Assembly (NCBI GenBank): GCA_013112635.1
Contig: JABFGF010000003.1
Coordinates: 310,001-374,000, forward strand
Direction of reading: 5' to 3'
DNA length: 64,000 nt
Source of the DNA: Calditrichota bacterium
GTDB lineage: Bacteria; Calditrichota; Calditrichia; Calditrichales; J004
Positions 45,420 to 55,019 of this stretch are shown here, piece by piece. Made by a program: the position numbers and the translations under genes. Position 1 is the first letter of the stretch, and the number at the start of each line of letters is the position of its first letter. Below the pieces are notes generated by a model. The model saw nothing but the letters and a program-made list of their open reading frames with translations. It had not been told where the DNA came from and ran no database searches.

Positions 45420-47878
45420 TTATCAATCTTAGCCCGTTTTAACCGCAAACTATTTGTTACGACAGAAACCGAGCTTAACGCCATCGCCAATGCTGCAAAA
45501 GCCGGATTAAAAGAAATCCCAAACAACAAATAAAGCAATCCAGCAGCAGAGGGCATCATTAAAACATTATAGCCAAATGCCCAAAACAGGTTTTGTTTGA
45601 TTGTTTTTTCAGTTCGGTTAGCCAGGTTTTTTATTTTAAGAAGAAGGTTTAAATCAGGTCTTAATAGAACAAGGTCAGCCGCCTCTACGGCAACATCCGT
45701 TCCTTCGGCCAGTGCAATACCAATATCTGCCTGAGAAAGTGCAACGGCGTCATTTACACCATCACCAATCATAGCAACAGTTTTAGCTTTCTCTTGAATT
45801 TTTTTAACTATCCCGGATTTCATTTGTGGTGGCTGTTCAGCATATACTTCCGAAATTGATAACAAATTAGCAATGTGCCGCGCAGTTTTTTCAGCATCAC
45901 CTGTAACCATCGCTGTTTCCATTTTATGGAGATGAAGTTTAGCGATCACGATTTGGGCCTCACTGCGGATGGAATCTGCCAGGCCGATCAATCCAAGTAA
46001 TTCTTTTTCCCGGGCAATAAAAACCAGGGACATTCCTAATCCTGCAAGCGTTTCGATTTGAGTATCAATATCCTCAGGCAGCGTAACTCCCATTGCCTGC
46101 ATTAATTTTTTGTTTCCGGCACCAATAGCTTTTCCGTCCAAAACAGCTTTTATACCAAAGCCGGTCAACATATCGGCTTTTTCAAGATTAGCGATTTTTA
46201 AATTACGCGATTCTGTTTCCTTAATAATTGCCTTTGCAATCGGGTGAGTCGAATGTTTTTCCAACGAAGCAGCCACAGCTAGCAAATTGTCTTCATCACC
46301 CTTTAATACTATAGACTTCTCAAACGATAATTTGCCTTCAGTCAAAGTGCCCGTTTTATCAAAAAGGAAAGTATCAACATGTAACAGCTTCTCTAAAACA
46401 GATGCATCTTTTACAAGAATCCCGGAATTTGCAGCACGTCCCATGGCCACAATAATGGCTGTCGGTGTCGCTAATCCCAAAGCACATGGACAGGCGATAA
46501 CAATCACATTTATAAAATGCATTAGTGACAAGCTTAAACCCTGGCCGCTAATCAGCCAAACAAGCAAGGTAACAAAGGCCACAACTATAACAATCGGTAC
46601 AAAAACTGAGGCAATCTTATCAACAAGTTTTTGAACAGGTGGTTGACTGTTTTGGGCCTGGCGTACCCATTGAACAATTTGACCTAACGCCGTTTCAGAA
46701 CCGGTTTTCAATACCCTGAATTTGATCTCGCTACCTGTATTGATTGTTCCCGTTAAAACCAATTGACCTTTTTCTTTTGTAACCGGCAGGCTTTCTCCGC
46801 TTAACATGGCTTCATCAATTTCTGAATGGTCTGAGAGAAGCACACCATCGGCTGGGATGCGCTCACTATTTTTTATGATGCAAATGTCTTCACTTTTTAG
46901 CTGGTTTGTTTCAACTATTTCAACGGACCCGTTTGTTTCTCTGCGTGCTTGATCCGGTTGTAATTTTAGCAGCGAGTTTAATGCAAGACCTGTTTGTTTT
47001 TTTGCTCTTGCTTCTAATGACCGACCCAATAGTATAAATCCGGTTATAAATGCAGCAGAATCAAAAAACAAAGGATAGCCCACAAATATTTGTGGAAGAA
47101 TAAATCCGCCAATCATAACTATTGTGCTATAGAGCCAGGCAGTACCGGCGCCAATTGAAACAAGGGTATTCATATCAGATTTGCCTGGTTTCAATTTGTG
47201 AAAAAATCCTTTTAAGATTGAATGGCCTGCGCCAAATAAAACCCAGGTTGTTAAAATAAAGGCCAGGCTGTGCCGCGCATAAGCTGGTACTGATTCAATA
47301 AAAGGAAAAAAATGGGGCATGGTTGCTACAAAAACCACAATGGCGGAAACAATAGATAAAACAGAATCCCTGAATTGTTTTTGAATGCGTTCGAGGCTTT
47401 TCCGCTCATGCTCTTCATCGATACCGCTGGTTTGTTCCCGCCAAATAACTTTAATACCTGTTTCTTTGGCAATAGTTTTTTCTACCAGCCTTACCGGCAC
47501 AATTCCAGGAATGTAGGTCAGACTTAAAATCTCATTTGCAGGATTAAAATGGCTGTTTCCAACTCCCGGGATTTCTGAAAATGCGGATTGTAGGGATGAT
47601 ATCATGGTTGGATCGCTAAAACCGGGGATTACAATTTCAGAGGTTCTTGTGCGAATATTATAACCGGCATCCTCAATCGTAGATATAAGTTTTTCTGCAT
47701 CTACCGCTGGACCATTAAATCCGATCGCGGCTTGTTCCGCCGCCAGGTTTACATCCACCGATTGAACCCAGTCTATTCCTTCAATACTTTGTTTAACACG
47801 TGCAGAGCAAGAAGCGCAGGTCATTCCGTCGATAGGCAAAACAAGAAAATTCAAATGTGGGTTCGTTTCGTCAGCCAT
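45416..47878 (-). CDS. copA: Copper-exporting P1B-type ATPase
   Basis: The 820-residue inner-membrane pump carries an N-terminal metal-binding domain with Cys21 and Cys24 in GMTCASC. A second HMA-like domain (about 80-145) lacks the CxxC. Eight membrane segments follow the P1B pattern, with the copper CPC motif IACPCALGLATPTA near residue 462. The phosphorylation site DKTGTLTEG is near 509 and the hinge GDGVND near 704. It exports Cu(I) using ATP. The start overlaps the upstream 156-residue gene by 8 bases. The stop codon lies inside a repeat array. Confidence 0.97.
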   Translation of the reverse strand: MADETNPHLNFLVLPIDGMTCASCSARVKQSIEGIDWVQSVDVNLAAEQAAIGFNGPAVDAEKLISTIEDAGYNIRTRTSEIVIPGFSDPTMISSLQSAFSEIPGVGNSHFNPANEILSLTYIPGIVPVRLVEKTIAKETGIKVIWREQTSGIDEEHERKSLERIQKQFRDSVLSIVSAIVVFVATMPHFFPFIESVPAYARHSLAFILTTWVLFGAGHSILKGFFHKLKPGKSDMNTLVSIGAGTAWLYSTIVMIGGFILPQIFVGYPLFFDSAAFITGFILLGRSLEARAKKQTGLALNSLLKLQPDQARRETNGSVEIVETNQLKSEDICIIKNSERIPADGVLLSDHSEIDEAMLSGESLPVTKEKGQLVLTGTINTGSEIKFRVLKTGSETALGQIVQWVRQAQNSQPPVQKLVDKIASVFVPIVIVVAFVTLLVWLISGQGLSLSLMHFINVIVIACPCALGLATPTAIIVAMGRAANSGILVKDASVLEKLLHVDTFLFDKTGTLTEGKLSFEKSIVLKGDEDNLLAVAASLEKHSTHPIAKAIIKETESRNLKIANLEKADMLTGFGIKAVLDGKAIGAGNKKLMQAMGVTLPEDIDTQIETLAGLGMSLVFIAREKELLGLIGLADSIRSEAQIVIAKLHLHKMETAMVTGDAEKTARHIANLLSISEVYAEQPPQMKSGIVKKIQEKAKTVAMIGDGVNDAVALSQADIGIALAEGTDVAVEAADLVLLRPDLNLLLKIKNLANRTEKTIKQNLFWAFGYNVLMMPSAAGLLYLLFGISFNPAFAALAMALSSVSVVTNSLRLKRAKIDN

Positions 47879-48338
47879 TCCCGTTGTCTTTCATCATTTT
47901 AACATAACTACTGCTGGTTTTTCTTTTGCGGATGTTCAGGTTAATTTCTGCCTGGTCACGAATTTCATCATAAAGAACATAGTCGCGTTCTTCAAGCAAT
48001 TTTGCCATTTCAATAAAAATATGAACTTCATTTTTCCCGATAGAATGCTTGGCTACATTTCGTTCTTTTATTTTCTGGTTAATCTCTCCAAGCTTGTTTC
48101 GGTAAAAAAGCCGCTCCATTTTGAGATAGTGATTTTTAGTTTTAGCACGCACATCACCATCTTTAATAAACCGACCAGACTGATCTTTTTCAGCAGCAGC
48201 GAGCCGTTCTTTAATACTGCGCCGATCTTTGTCAATACTGTTAATCTGGTCAATTAACCATTGACGCATTTGCTCGATAGGCAAATAACCGGGTAGTTTT
48301 TTTTCTAACCGGGCTTGTTCTTCAAGTTTAAGTGTCAT
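47871..48338 (-). CDS. Charged helical protein coupled to copA, unknown function
   Basis: The ATG at 48338 has an AAGGAGG site 4-5 bases upstream; a TTG 15 bases earlier is in frame but overlaps that site. The 155-residue product is soluble, helical and rich in Lys, Arg and Glu (for example INSIDKDRRSIKERLAAAEK), likely a coiled coil. There is no cysteine, so it is not an obvious metal chaperone. Its stop overlaps the copA start, so the two are translated together. The family is not recognised. Confidence 0.75.
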   Translation of the reverse strand: MTLKLEEQARLEKKLPGYLPIEQMRQWLIDQINSIDKDRRSIKERLAAAEKDQSGRFIKDGDVRAKTKNHYLKMERLFYRNKLGEINQKIKERNVAKHSIGKNEVHIFIEMAKLLEERDYVLYDEIRDQAEINLNIRKRKTSSSYVKMMKDNGNG

Positions 48339-48368
48339 TTCCCCCTCCTTCAAAAAAACACTTATTGA

Positions 48369-49025
48369 TTATTTTTTATGCACAATCCTGTAAATAGTTA
48401 CTTTTATATTTTTCCCTTCCTGCTCAACAAATTTATCGATTGTATTAAATTGGAAGCCAGCCATGGCCAGCTTTCCGAAAAATGTACGGGCGATTGTCCG
48501 GTTTGGTTCAGCCAGAATTATTTCTCCATCTTCCGAAAGATGATTTTTAAACAGATCGGTTAACGGCTGAAAAAATCTCTCCTCATATGCTACATCCGAG
48601 GCAACAATCAGCTCAAATTTTTTTTTAAGATTTGGTTTGCGCCAATCCAGCAATTTTAATTCCGGTACAGATTCAATCTTATTTATATGATAATTTTTAG
48701 TGGTTGCTTCTAAGGCAGCCTGCTCATAATCGGTGGTAGTGAATTGTCCGGGATTTGTTAATGATAACGCCATTGAGGTTAATCCCATTCCACAACCAAG
48801 TTCGAGAATGTTTTTATTTTTAAAAATCTCTCTATTTTGCAAAATGAATTCAGTTAAAGCAAATGCAGATGGCCATAACTCGGCCCAATAAGGCAGCCGC
48901 TCATCTTCATTAAAAAGCTCATCGCTTATTTCATCAACCAGGTCATCCAGATTTTTTACCCGTTCAAGCAAAAAAGCTTGTCCGGCAATTGTTATTTTAT
49001 CCTGATAAAGTTTTACTTTGTTCAT
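48369..49025 (-). CDS. Class I SAM-dependent methyltransferase (METTL21/nicotinamide-methyltransferase-like)
   Basis: A 218-residue methyltransferase. The N-terminal part has LPYWAELWPSAFALTEFI, the first SAM motif NILELGCGMGLTSMAL, then a TTDYEQAALEATTKNY acidic motif and VASDVAYEERFF. This layout (PYWAELWPS, then the SAM loop) is seen in protein-lysine methyltransferases such as METTL20/ETFB-type. The target is unknown. It begins just after the lpxB stop, so the two are probably co-transcribed. Confidence 0.88.
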   Translation of the reverse strand: MNKVKLYQDKITIAGQAFLLERVKNLDDLVDEISDELFNEDERLPYWAELWPSAFALTEFILQNREIFKNKNILELGCGMGLTSMALSLTNPGQFTTTDYEQAALEATTKNYHINKIESVPELKLLDWRKPNLKKKFELIVASDVAYEERFFQPLTDLFKNHLSEDGEIILAEPNRTIARTFFGKLAMAGFQFNTIDKFVEQEGKNIKVTIYRIVHKK

Positions 49026-50150
49026 TTAGTTTTTATTTAGCATGTCCAAAACTATTTGTCCTGTGCGTTTTGAAGCGCCGGGCTCACCAAGTTTTTCACG
49101 AATAACAAGCAAATTATTTCGAACTTTTTGGTTTTCATTTTCATCCAACAAAATCTTCATTTCCCGGATTGCTCTGTGCACGGAAAAGTCATCCTGAATC
49201 AATTCAACGGCAACTTGTTTTTCAGCAACAATATTTACCAGCCCGATATTTTTTATTTTTACCAGTAAGCGTCCAAGAATAAAAGTAAGTGGATTAACCT
49301 GGTAAACAATCAGCATCGGAACACCGTAATAACCACATTCCAAAGTTGCTGTACCAGATGCAACAATCACGGCATCGTATTCCAAAAGACAATCTTTCAA
49401 CGGCTTCTGAACAATTTTTATAAAGTCATCATCATTTAATTGCGTGGAATATAGTTCCTTTTCAAGGTGATCTACTTTTACTATCTCAGCTTCATTAATA
49501 ATGTTTTGTTTATACAGACTACGCGCAGTTTCAATCATTCGGTTTAAAAGTGATGTTACTTCTTGTTTGCGGCTGCCCGGCAGTAAGCCAATTTTTACAA
49601 AACCTTTTTTGATTTGTTTAATCGAGTCCGGTAAAAATGTATGGTGGTGATCAACAAGCGGGTGTCCGACATACTTAGCATTTACACCATTTTCTTTATA
49701 GAATTTTTCTTCAAAAGGAAAGAGTACAATCATTTGATCTACATACTTTTTTATTTTTTTTACCCTGCCGCTGTTCCATGCCCAAAGTTGCGGGCTGATA
49801 TAATAAATGATTGGGATATTTAACTTTTTCAGGCTTTTGGCCAGGCGCAGATTAAAACCCGGATAGTCAACAAGAATTATGCAATTGGGTTTTTCGGTTT
49901 CAGCATGGCTGACTAATGTTTTATGAACTTTGAGTATAAATGGCAAATGCTTTATTACTTCCCCAACTCCTAAAAAGGCCATTTGCCGTACATGGAATAA
50001 AATGTTCATACCGAGGCCGGCAAGTTGATCGCCACCAATCCCGCTAATTTTTATTGTAGGGATTTTTTTTTGCAAGAAACGTCCAACCTCAGCCGCATGG
50101 TCATCACCGGAAACTTCAGCTGCTACAAGTAGAATTTTTTTTGGGGTCAT
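49026..50150 (-). CDS. lpxB: Lipid-A-disaccharide synthase
   Basis: LpxB joins UDP-2,3-diacylglucosamine and lipid X into the lipid A disaccharide at the inner membrane. The 374-residue protein starts with LLVAAEVSGDDHAAEVGR and has GIGGDQL, IVLVDYPGFNLRLAK-like and ISPQLWAWNSGRVKKIK motifs, and LLPGSRKQEV. It fits family GT19. It shows that the organism makes lipid A. The methyltransferase follows with no gap. The other lpx genes are outside the window. Confidence 0.98.
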   Translation of the reverse strand: MTPKKILLVAAEVSGDDHAAEVGRFLQKKIPTIKISGIGGDQLAGLGMNILFHVRQMAFLGVGEVIKHLPFILKVHKTLVSHAETEKPNCIILVDYPGFNLRLAKSLKKLNIPIIYYISPQLWAWNSGRVKKIKKYVDQMIVLFPFEEKFYKENGVNAKYVGHPLVDHHHTFLPDSIKQIKKGFVKIGLLPGSRKQEVTSLLNRMIETARSLYKQNIINEAEIVKVDHLEKELYSTQLNDDDFIKIVQKPLKDCLLEYDAVIVASGTATLECGYYGVPMLIVYQVNPLTFILGRLLVKIKNIGLVNIVAEKQVAVELIQDDFSVHRAIREMKILLDENENQKVRNNLLVIREKLGEPGASKRTGQIVLDMLNKN

Positions 50151-50267
50151 AATCAGATCATTAAAATAAAAAGCAGAAAATTAGGAGAAAATTGTGTGAG
50201 AGGCAATCTGTTGTGTTTTATTTTTTTAGAATTTATGAGAAATGTATGATTTGGTTAACAAAGGATA

Positions 50268-51095
50268 TTAAGAATAGAACATTGCCGAAACATAACCGGT
50301 AACCTGGTCTGTGGAATTTCCCATATCGCCGGAATTTCTGTATAATAAAACTTTTGATTTAGTAGCACCTAAATTTTTACACACATTCATGGCAGTTATT
50401 ACAGCGCCGCCACCATTCATTTCTATGTCGCCTTCCTGAAATTCTTCATTTAATTTAGAGGCGTCAAAATTCCCGATATAGTCGAGTGCATTTTTATCTA
50501 TTACCGAAGCTTTTTCTCTGGAAAAATGTGTAGATAAATTTGAGCTGGCAATTATCAAAGCATTCTTTCCTTTCAATGCTCCGGATAAAGCTGTTGTGAG
50601 TGCGTCAATATTTGCGGAATCCTGATTGCCCATAATTATCGGGATTAGTTTAAAACTATAGAGGACCTGTTGTAAAAAGGGCAGCTGAATTTCAATTCCA
50701 TGTTCATCCATCTCATGTCCAAGTGTGGATGAAATAAGTGCATCGTTACTATTGGCCAGTTGCCAGACAAGATCTTTATCAATATTTACATCGCCAATTG
50801 GTGTTGAGTATGCATCGCCTTTAAATAGAGAAACTTCTTCAAAATAGGTGTGTAGGCTGGTTGAAATTACCACAACATAATCAATGTCCAAATCAAGTAT
50901 TTGCCGGTAAGCACGGGCGGCAACACCACCACAAACCATCAATTCGTCATTAGGCACAATCAGCCCATAAACGTTGTTGGCTTCTTTTTCAACTTTGGAG
51001 CTTTCCAAAAAAACGGCAACTTCACGTTCTAAAATATTTTTTTGCTTTGAATAAAATTTACCGGCTGACCCTGGTTGCCGAATTAGTTTTTCCAT
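50268..51095 (-). CDS. MEMO1-family protein (AmmeMemoRadiSam system protein B-like), divergent
   Basis: I use the ATG at 51095, which gives the family-like start MEKLIRQPGSAGKFY; an in-frame ATG 75 bases earlier adds an unsupported extension. The 275-residue protein follows the MEMO fold: VYGLIVPNDE, CGGVAARAY, VVVISTSLHTYFEE, a central LGHEMDEHGIEIQLPFLQ motif and SSNLSTHFSR. Typical members have PHAGY where this has PNDEL, so the first metal-type His is absent, while the HEMDEH pair and SLH are kept. The function may therefore differ. No radical SAM or AMMECR1 partner gene is adjacent. Confidence 0.88.
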   Translation of the reverse strand: MEKLIRQPGSAGKFYSKQKNILEREVAVFLESSKVEKEANNVYGLIVPNDELMVCGGVAARAYRQILDLDIDYVVVISTSLHTYFEEVSLFKGDAYSTPIGDVNIDKDLVWQLANSNDALISSTLGHEMDEHGIEIQLPFLQQVLYSFKLIPIIMGNQDSANIDALTTALSGALKGKNALIIASSNLSTHFSREKASVIDKNALDYIGNFDASKLNEEFQEGDIEMNGGGAVITAMNVCKNLGATKSKVLLYRNSGDMGNSTDQVTGYVSAMFYS

Positions 51096-51593
51096 TCTTT
51101 CGTAAATCCTGGTTTTTACAAACATTTGCTGAACCGATCCAAAATATACATTATTGTGGAAATTGAACAAAGCAAAAAAAACAATTATAATTTAGTTTCA
51201 AATATAGATTTATAAGCGTCACGATTAATTAAATCTTAAAAATCATGCCTGTTATGGTCGTATATTATCTATAACAATATTCAGTTTTTGTCAGTCAATT
51301 TAAATATGTAAAAGCAAAAAGTATTCCATAAATATATTATTGGAGAATGTTGCTAAATCAAGGCAAAGCAGAAACGATGTTATCAACCTCAAAATTTAAT
51401 TGTGCAAATCTGTGAAAAAATGCAACACTATATTGAACAGTTTTGAATTATTTTTCTTTTTAGTCGATTAACTGTAAGTTTATTTTCATTTTGTTCGCCG
51501 ATTGGCGAATAAGCTTTTTGGGCGTAAGAAGAAACTTTTTACATAAAAACTACGAAGACTCTTTCCAGTATAAAAATTTAAGGTGAAGTAAAG
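51096..51593. other. 498-base gene-free region between divergent genes
   Basis: It is AT-rich with no supported open frame or tRNA-like fold. The one clear element is TTCGCC-GATT-GGCGAA at 51494-51509, a 6-bp hairpin followed by a short T run (GCTTTTTGG). It could be a weak terminator or a regulatory hairpin in the leader of the DjlA-like gene. An AAGGTGA site precedes that gene's ATG at 51594. Confidence 0.5.
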
Positions 51594-52364
51594 ATGGGAT
51601 TTTGGGGCAAGGCAATTGGAGCGAGTTTGGGGTTTGCAGTAGGTGGTCCTTTGGGCGCGGTTTTAGGTGGGGTTCTTGGCCATAGTTATGATTCGCAAAA
51701 TGGGTACTCTCGGCAATATTTTGAACGGGAGGACCATACCTGGCCGGAAGTAGAGCAGGAGTTTGACAAGCAATATTTGTTTTATGTAAGCCTGGCATCA
51801 TTGTCGGCAAAAATGGCTAAAGCCGATGGTGTAATTACGTCTGATGAAATTCGCGCTTTTGATCATTTTTTAAGATTTGATCTGCGGCTGGATGTGGATG
51901 AACGTAAAAAAATAGCGCTGATTTTTAACGAGGCAAAAAACTCTCCTGAAGAGGCAACGGCGATTGCCAGCCAGTTTAAAGCCTTAATTGGTTATCAACG
52001 AGAAGTTTTGCACATGATGATTCAACTACTTTTCAGAATCGCCATGGCTGATGGTCACATGCATCCGGATGAACAGCGCTTTATTGATCAGATGGCTTCA
52101 ATCTTTCAATTATCCCAGGTGGAATATCAGCAGATACGCGCTTTGTATATTAAGGAAACCGGCAGGGCATATCAGATTTTAGGTGTTACCCAAAATGACT
52201 CAGACGATGTGATAAAAAAGGCTTATCGCAAATTGGTGCGCGAATATCATCCCGACAAAATGCAAGCCAAGGGTGTCCCGGAAGATTTTATAAAAGTTGC
52301 AAATGAAAAGATGGCCGAAATAAATAAAGCCTATGATGATATTTGTAAAGAGCGGGGAATTTGA
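51594..52364 (+). CDS. djlA: DjlA-like co-chaperone (TerB-like + J domain)
   Basis: The 256-residue protein starts with a glycine-rich hydrophobic segment (about 6-30, ASLGFAVGGPLGAVLGGVLG), a possible membrane anchor. A TerB-like helical domain (about 55-175) follows, and a C-terminal J domain (about 188-256) has the HPD triad in VREYHPDKMQAK. This is the order seen in DjlA, which recruits and stimulates DnaK at the membrane. Its clients are unknown. A YkvA gene follows. Confidence 0.9.
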   Translation: MGFWGKAIGASLGFAVGGPLGAVLGGVLGHSYDSQNGYSRQYFEREDHTWPEVEQEFDKQYLFYVSLASLSAKMAKADGVITSDEIRAFDHFLRFDLRLDVDERKKIALIFNEAKNSPEEATAIASQFKALIGYQREVLHMMIQLLFRIAMADGHMHPDEQRFIDQMASIFQLSQVEYQQIRALYIKETGRAYQILGVTQNDSDDVIKKAYRKLVREYHPDKMQAKGVPEDFIKVANEKMAEINKAYDDICKERGI

Positions 52365-52495
52365 CAATTGACGATTGATTATTGAAGGATTGTTTAAGAT
52401 CTTAAATACTAATAAAGATTAAGCGGAGATTAGAAAATCGGTCTCCGTGCTGTTAAAATGAATGATTTAAAACACTCACTGAAATGAGGTGAATT

Positions 52496-52936
52496 ATGGA
52501 TGAAAAACAAGACGATTTTTACCAAAAGTTAAGATTAAAAATAGCTAACTATCTTGATAAAAAAGATTTTGCTTATGGCGATATTCTTTTACTAGCACCG
52601 GATTTTTTTCATCTCCTGGTAAAGCTCTCATTAGATCCGCGTGTAGAAACAGTTAAAAAAGCAAAATTGGCTTTTGCAATCACCTATTTTTTCTCACCAA
52701 TTGATTTACTTCCGGAAGCAATACTTGGCCCAATTGGTTACCTGGATGATATCGCAGTAGCAGCTTATATTTTAAATGATTATGTAAACAATAATGAGTC
52801 AGACCTTTTATACGAACACTGGGCAGGGCAGAGTGATGTGTTAGCATCCATACAGAATGTGCTTACAATGGCCAATCGTTTTTTGGGCGAGGGACTTTGG
52901 AAAAGGGTTAAAAATAAAATTGGCGCAAAGTTTTAG
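52496..52936 (+). CDS. YkvA family protein (DUF1232)
   Basis: The 146-residue protein has the DUF1232 core FFSPIDLLPEAILGPIGYLDDIAV (positions about 77-100, only partly quoted in families), with the SPIDLxPE and GYLDD motifs intact. The family is predicted to be membrane-associated, with unknown function. A GGTG site lies before the ATG. It sits between the DjlA-like gene and a lipoprotein gene, and all three are on the plus strand. Confidence 0.92.
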   Translation: MDEKQDDFYQKLRLKIANYLDKKDFAYGDILLLAPDFFHLLVKLSLDPRVETVKKAKLAFAITYFFSPIDLLPEAILGPIGYLDDIAVAAYILNDYVNNNESDLLYEHWAGQSDVLASIQNVLTMANRFLGEGLWKRVKNKIGAKF

Positions 52937-52974
52937 TTGCCAAAAGACTCATTTGCTATTCTACTGGAACCGAA

Positions 52975-53694
52975 ATGGCTAAAGCTATATTAGTTTTTTT
53001 GTCGCTTATCATTCTAACGAATTGTTCAGATTCAACAAGCTCCAACAGATCACATTATGATCTACCAACTGAGTTCCGTCTATGGCCCGGAAGTGCCTGG
53101 GTATATGAATCGGTTTATGAAATTCAAGATACAACTGTCTTTGATACGCTTTATATTTCAAAACAATTTAATGATTATTATGGGTATTCTTGGGAACCTG
53201 ATGATCACTGGTACTTAGTAAATAATTTTGAAGGAATATTGTTAGTTCATGGACGAGTCAGGTTTAACAATCCTCCGGATACTTCATTTTACCGTAAACC
53301 CTATATTTGGGCATTTTTTAATGAAGACACAGGCTCTGTTGATTTTAGTAAATATAAAGATTATAGGATATCAGAAGATAAAATCCATATTGGTATTGAA
53401 AATGACATGTCTATTTTTGGTAACTATTATGATGGTTTTGTTCAATCTAATATAGATACAACATCAGAAGACAGGGTTGAATTAAATGTGCTTATCACAA
53501 AAAGTGGTTTTTATCAATGGACGCAGTTTTTCCTTGATGGCCGTGTATTACGTCGTATGACAATGAAGAATACTATATTTTCTCCACCACCTGAACCACC
53601 CAAAAATAAAAGTTATTTTCCAAAATCCTCATTCAGGGAAGAACTAATTTTAAAATCACTGAATCCCTTGCCATCTTTAAAAACATTTCAATAA
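52975..53694 (+). CDS. Putative lipoprotein of unknown function
   Basis: A 239-residue protein whose first 16 residues are a lipoprotein signal ending in the lipobox LTNC (Cys at about 17). The mature part is beta-rich and aromatic (YYGYSWEPDDHWYLVNNF), a pattern found in many surface-exposed lipoproteins of this type of bacterium. I see no catalytic motif. It lies 38 bases after the YkvA gene and 33 bases before a D-threonine aldolase-like gene on the same strand. Confidence 0.75.
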   Translation: MAKAILVFLSLIILTNCSDSTSSNRSHYDLPTEFRLWPGSAWVYESVYEIQDTTVFDTLYISKQFNDYYGYSWEPDDHWYLVNNFEGILLVHGRVRFNNPPDTSFYRKPYIWAFFNEDTGSVDFSKYKDYRISEDKIHIGIENDMSIFGNYYDGFVQSNIDTTSEDRVELNVLITKSGFYQWTQFFLDGRVLRRMTMKNTIFSPPPEPPKNKSYFPKSSFREELILKSLNPLPSLKTFQ

Positions 53695-53727
53695 TATGTT
53701 TTGAATTAGAAATAAAACGCTTTTAAT

Positions 53728-54858
53728 ATGATCCCCATTAAAAATAATCTAGTTAAACTCCATAAAAAAATTTCAACTCCTGCATTACTTATCGATGAAA
53801 AAAAAAGGCAGACTAATCTGGATGTAATGCAAAGGCATGCAGAAAAATATTCTGTTAATCTGCGACCGCACTGTAAAACGCATAAATCGCCAGAATTTGC
53901 AAAACAGCAAATCGCATTAGGTGCTAAAGGTATTACCGTGGCTAAACTTTCAGAAGCTGAGGAGATGGCAGCAAATGGAATTGATGATATTTTTATTGCC
54001 AATCAAATAGCCCAATCTAAAAAGTTAATCAGCCTTAAAAAGCTTCATGAGCAAATAAACCTGATAGTTGGCCTGGACAATGAACAACATATTAATATCT
54101 TGCACGATGAGTTTTGTAAATCCCAAAAGCCATTGCAGGTACGCATAGAAATAGATTGTGGGTACGGCCGATGTGGAATTACGCCGGAAAATGAATACTT
54201 AACAAATCTGGCAAAAAAAATATCACAAACAAAATGGCTAAAACTTGAAGGATTGTTTACACATGCCGGGCATGCTTATGCATCAAAATCAAAAAAAGAG
54301 ATTACCCAGATTGCCCAACAGGAAGCCGGACAAATTTTGAAAGCTAAAAATATATTAAGGCAAAACGGCATTGAAGTTGCAACTATCAGCGTTGGTTCAA
54401 CCCCGACAGCAAAAGATGTTATTAAAATTCCGGGGATAACAGAAGCGCGGCCAGGCAATTATATCTTTTATGATGGTATTCAGCAAGCCTTGGGAGTTTG
54501 CGGATTTGACCAATGCAGTTTGTTCGTTTTATCTACAATTACTTCACAGCCGGCACCTGATAGAATAGTGTGTGATGCAGGTAATAAGGCACTTAACCTG
54601 GATCGTGGAGCCCATTCACAGATAACGCTGGATGGATTTGGAACACTTGTCAATCTTGATGGGCAAATAATTAGTGTCTCGGAAGAGCATGGAATTATCA
54701 GATTAGACAAGCCCATTGATGTACCGATCGGTAGCCCGCTGTTAATAATTCCCAACCATGCTTGTGTTGTTGCAAATCTTTACGATAAGTACCATGTAAT
54801 TGACACGGATGCAAATGTGCAAAGACTTCCCATTTCTTGCCGTGGAATGAGCCAATAA
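53728..54858 (+). CDS. D-threonine aldolase / D-serine dehydratase-like PLP enzyme
   Basis: A 376-residue fold-type III (alanine-racemase-like) enzyme. The PLP lysine is in LRPHCKTHKSPE, with VRIEIDCGYGRCGI and ISVGSTPTAKD downstream. The C-terminal domain has the metal-binding His-x-Cys pair in PNHACVVANLYD, as in DSD1-type D-serine dehydratase and D-threonine aldolase. It acts on a D-3-hydroxy amino acid; which one cannot be read from sequence. It is the last gene before repeat copy C. Confidence 0.93.
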   Translation: MIPIKNNLVKLHKKISTPALLIDEKKRQTNLDVMQRHAEKYSVNLRPHCKTHKSPEFAKQQIALGAKGITVAKLSEAEEMAANGIDDIFIANQIAQSKKLISLKKLHEQINLIVGLDNEQHINILHDEFCKSQKPLQVRIEIDCGYGRCGITPENEYLTNLAKKISQTKWLKLEGLFTHAGHAYASKSKKEITQIAQQEAGQILKAKNILRQNGIEVATISVGSTPTAKDVIKIPGITEARPGNYIFYDGIQQALGVCGFDQCSLFVLSTITSQPAPDRIVCDAGNKALNLDRGAHSQITLDGFGTLVNLDGQIISVSEEHGIIRLDKPIDVPIGSPLLIIPNHACVVANLYDKYHVIDTDANVQRLPISCRGMSQ

Positions 54859-54897
54859 AACAGGCAGGACTGACGCAAGTGAAGATGTATCCTGGAT

Positions 54898-54982
54898 GTC
54901 ATGCTGAGCTTTCGGCGCAGTTCAGCCGAATGGAACGAAGCATCCCTTTAAAAATGGGATTCTTCACTTCGTTCAGAATGAC
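54898..54982. repeat. Dispersed inverted repeat, copy C
   Basis: GTCATGCTGAGCTTTCGG and GAACGAAGCATCCC make the left side, GGGATTCTTCACTTCGTTC and AGAATGAC the right side. The outer and inner segments are both complementary. It lies between the aldolase-like gene and the sensor kinase gene. Confidence 0.88.
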
Positions 54983-55019
54983 AAAGCTTTTTTGGTTTTA
55001 AAGAAAAGAATCCCAAATA

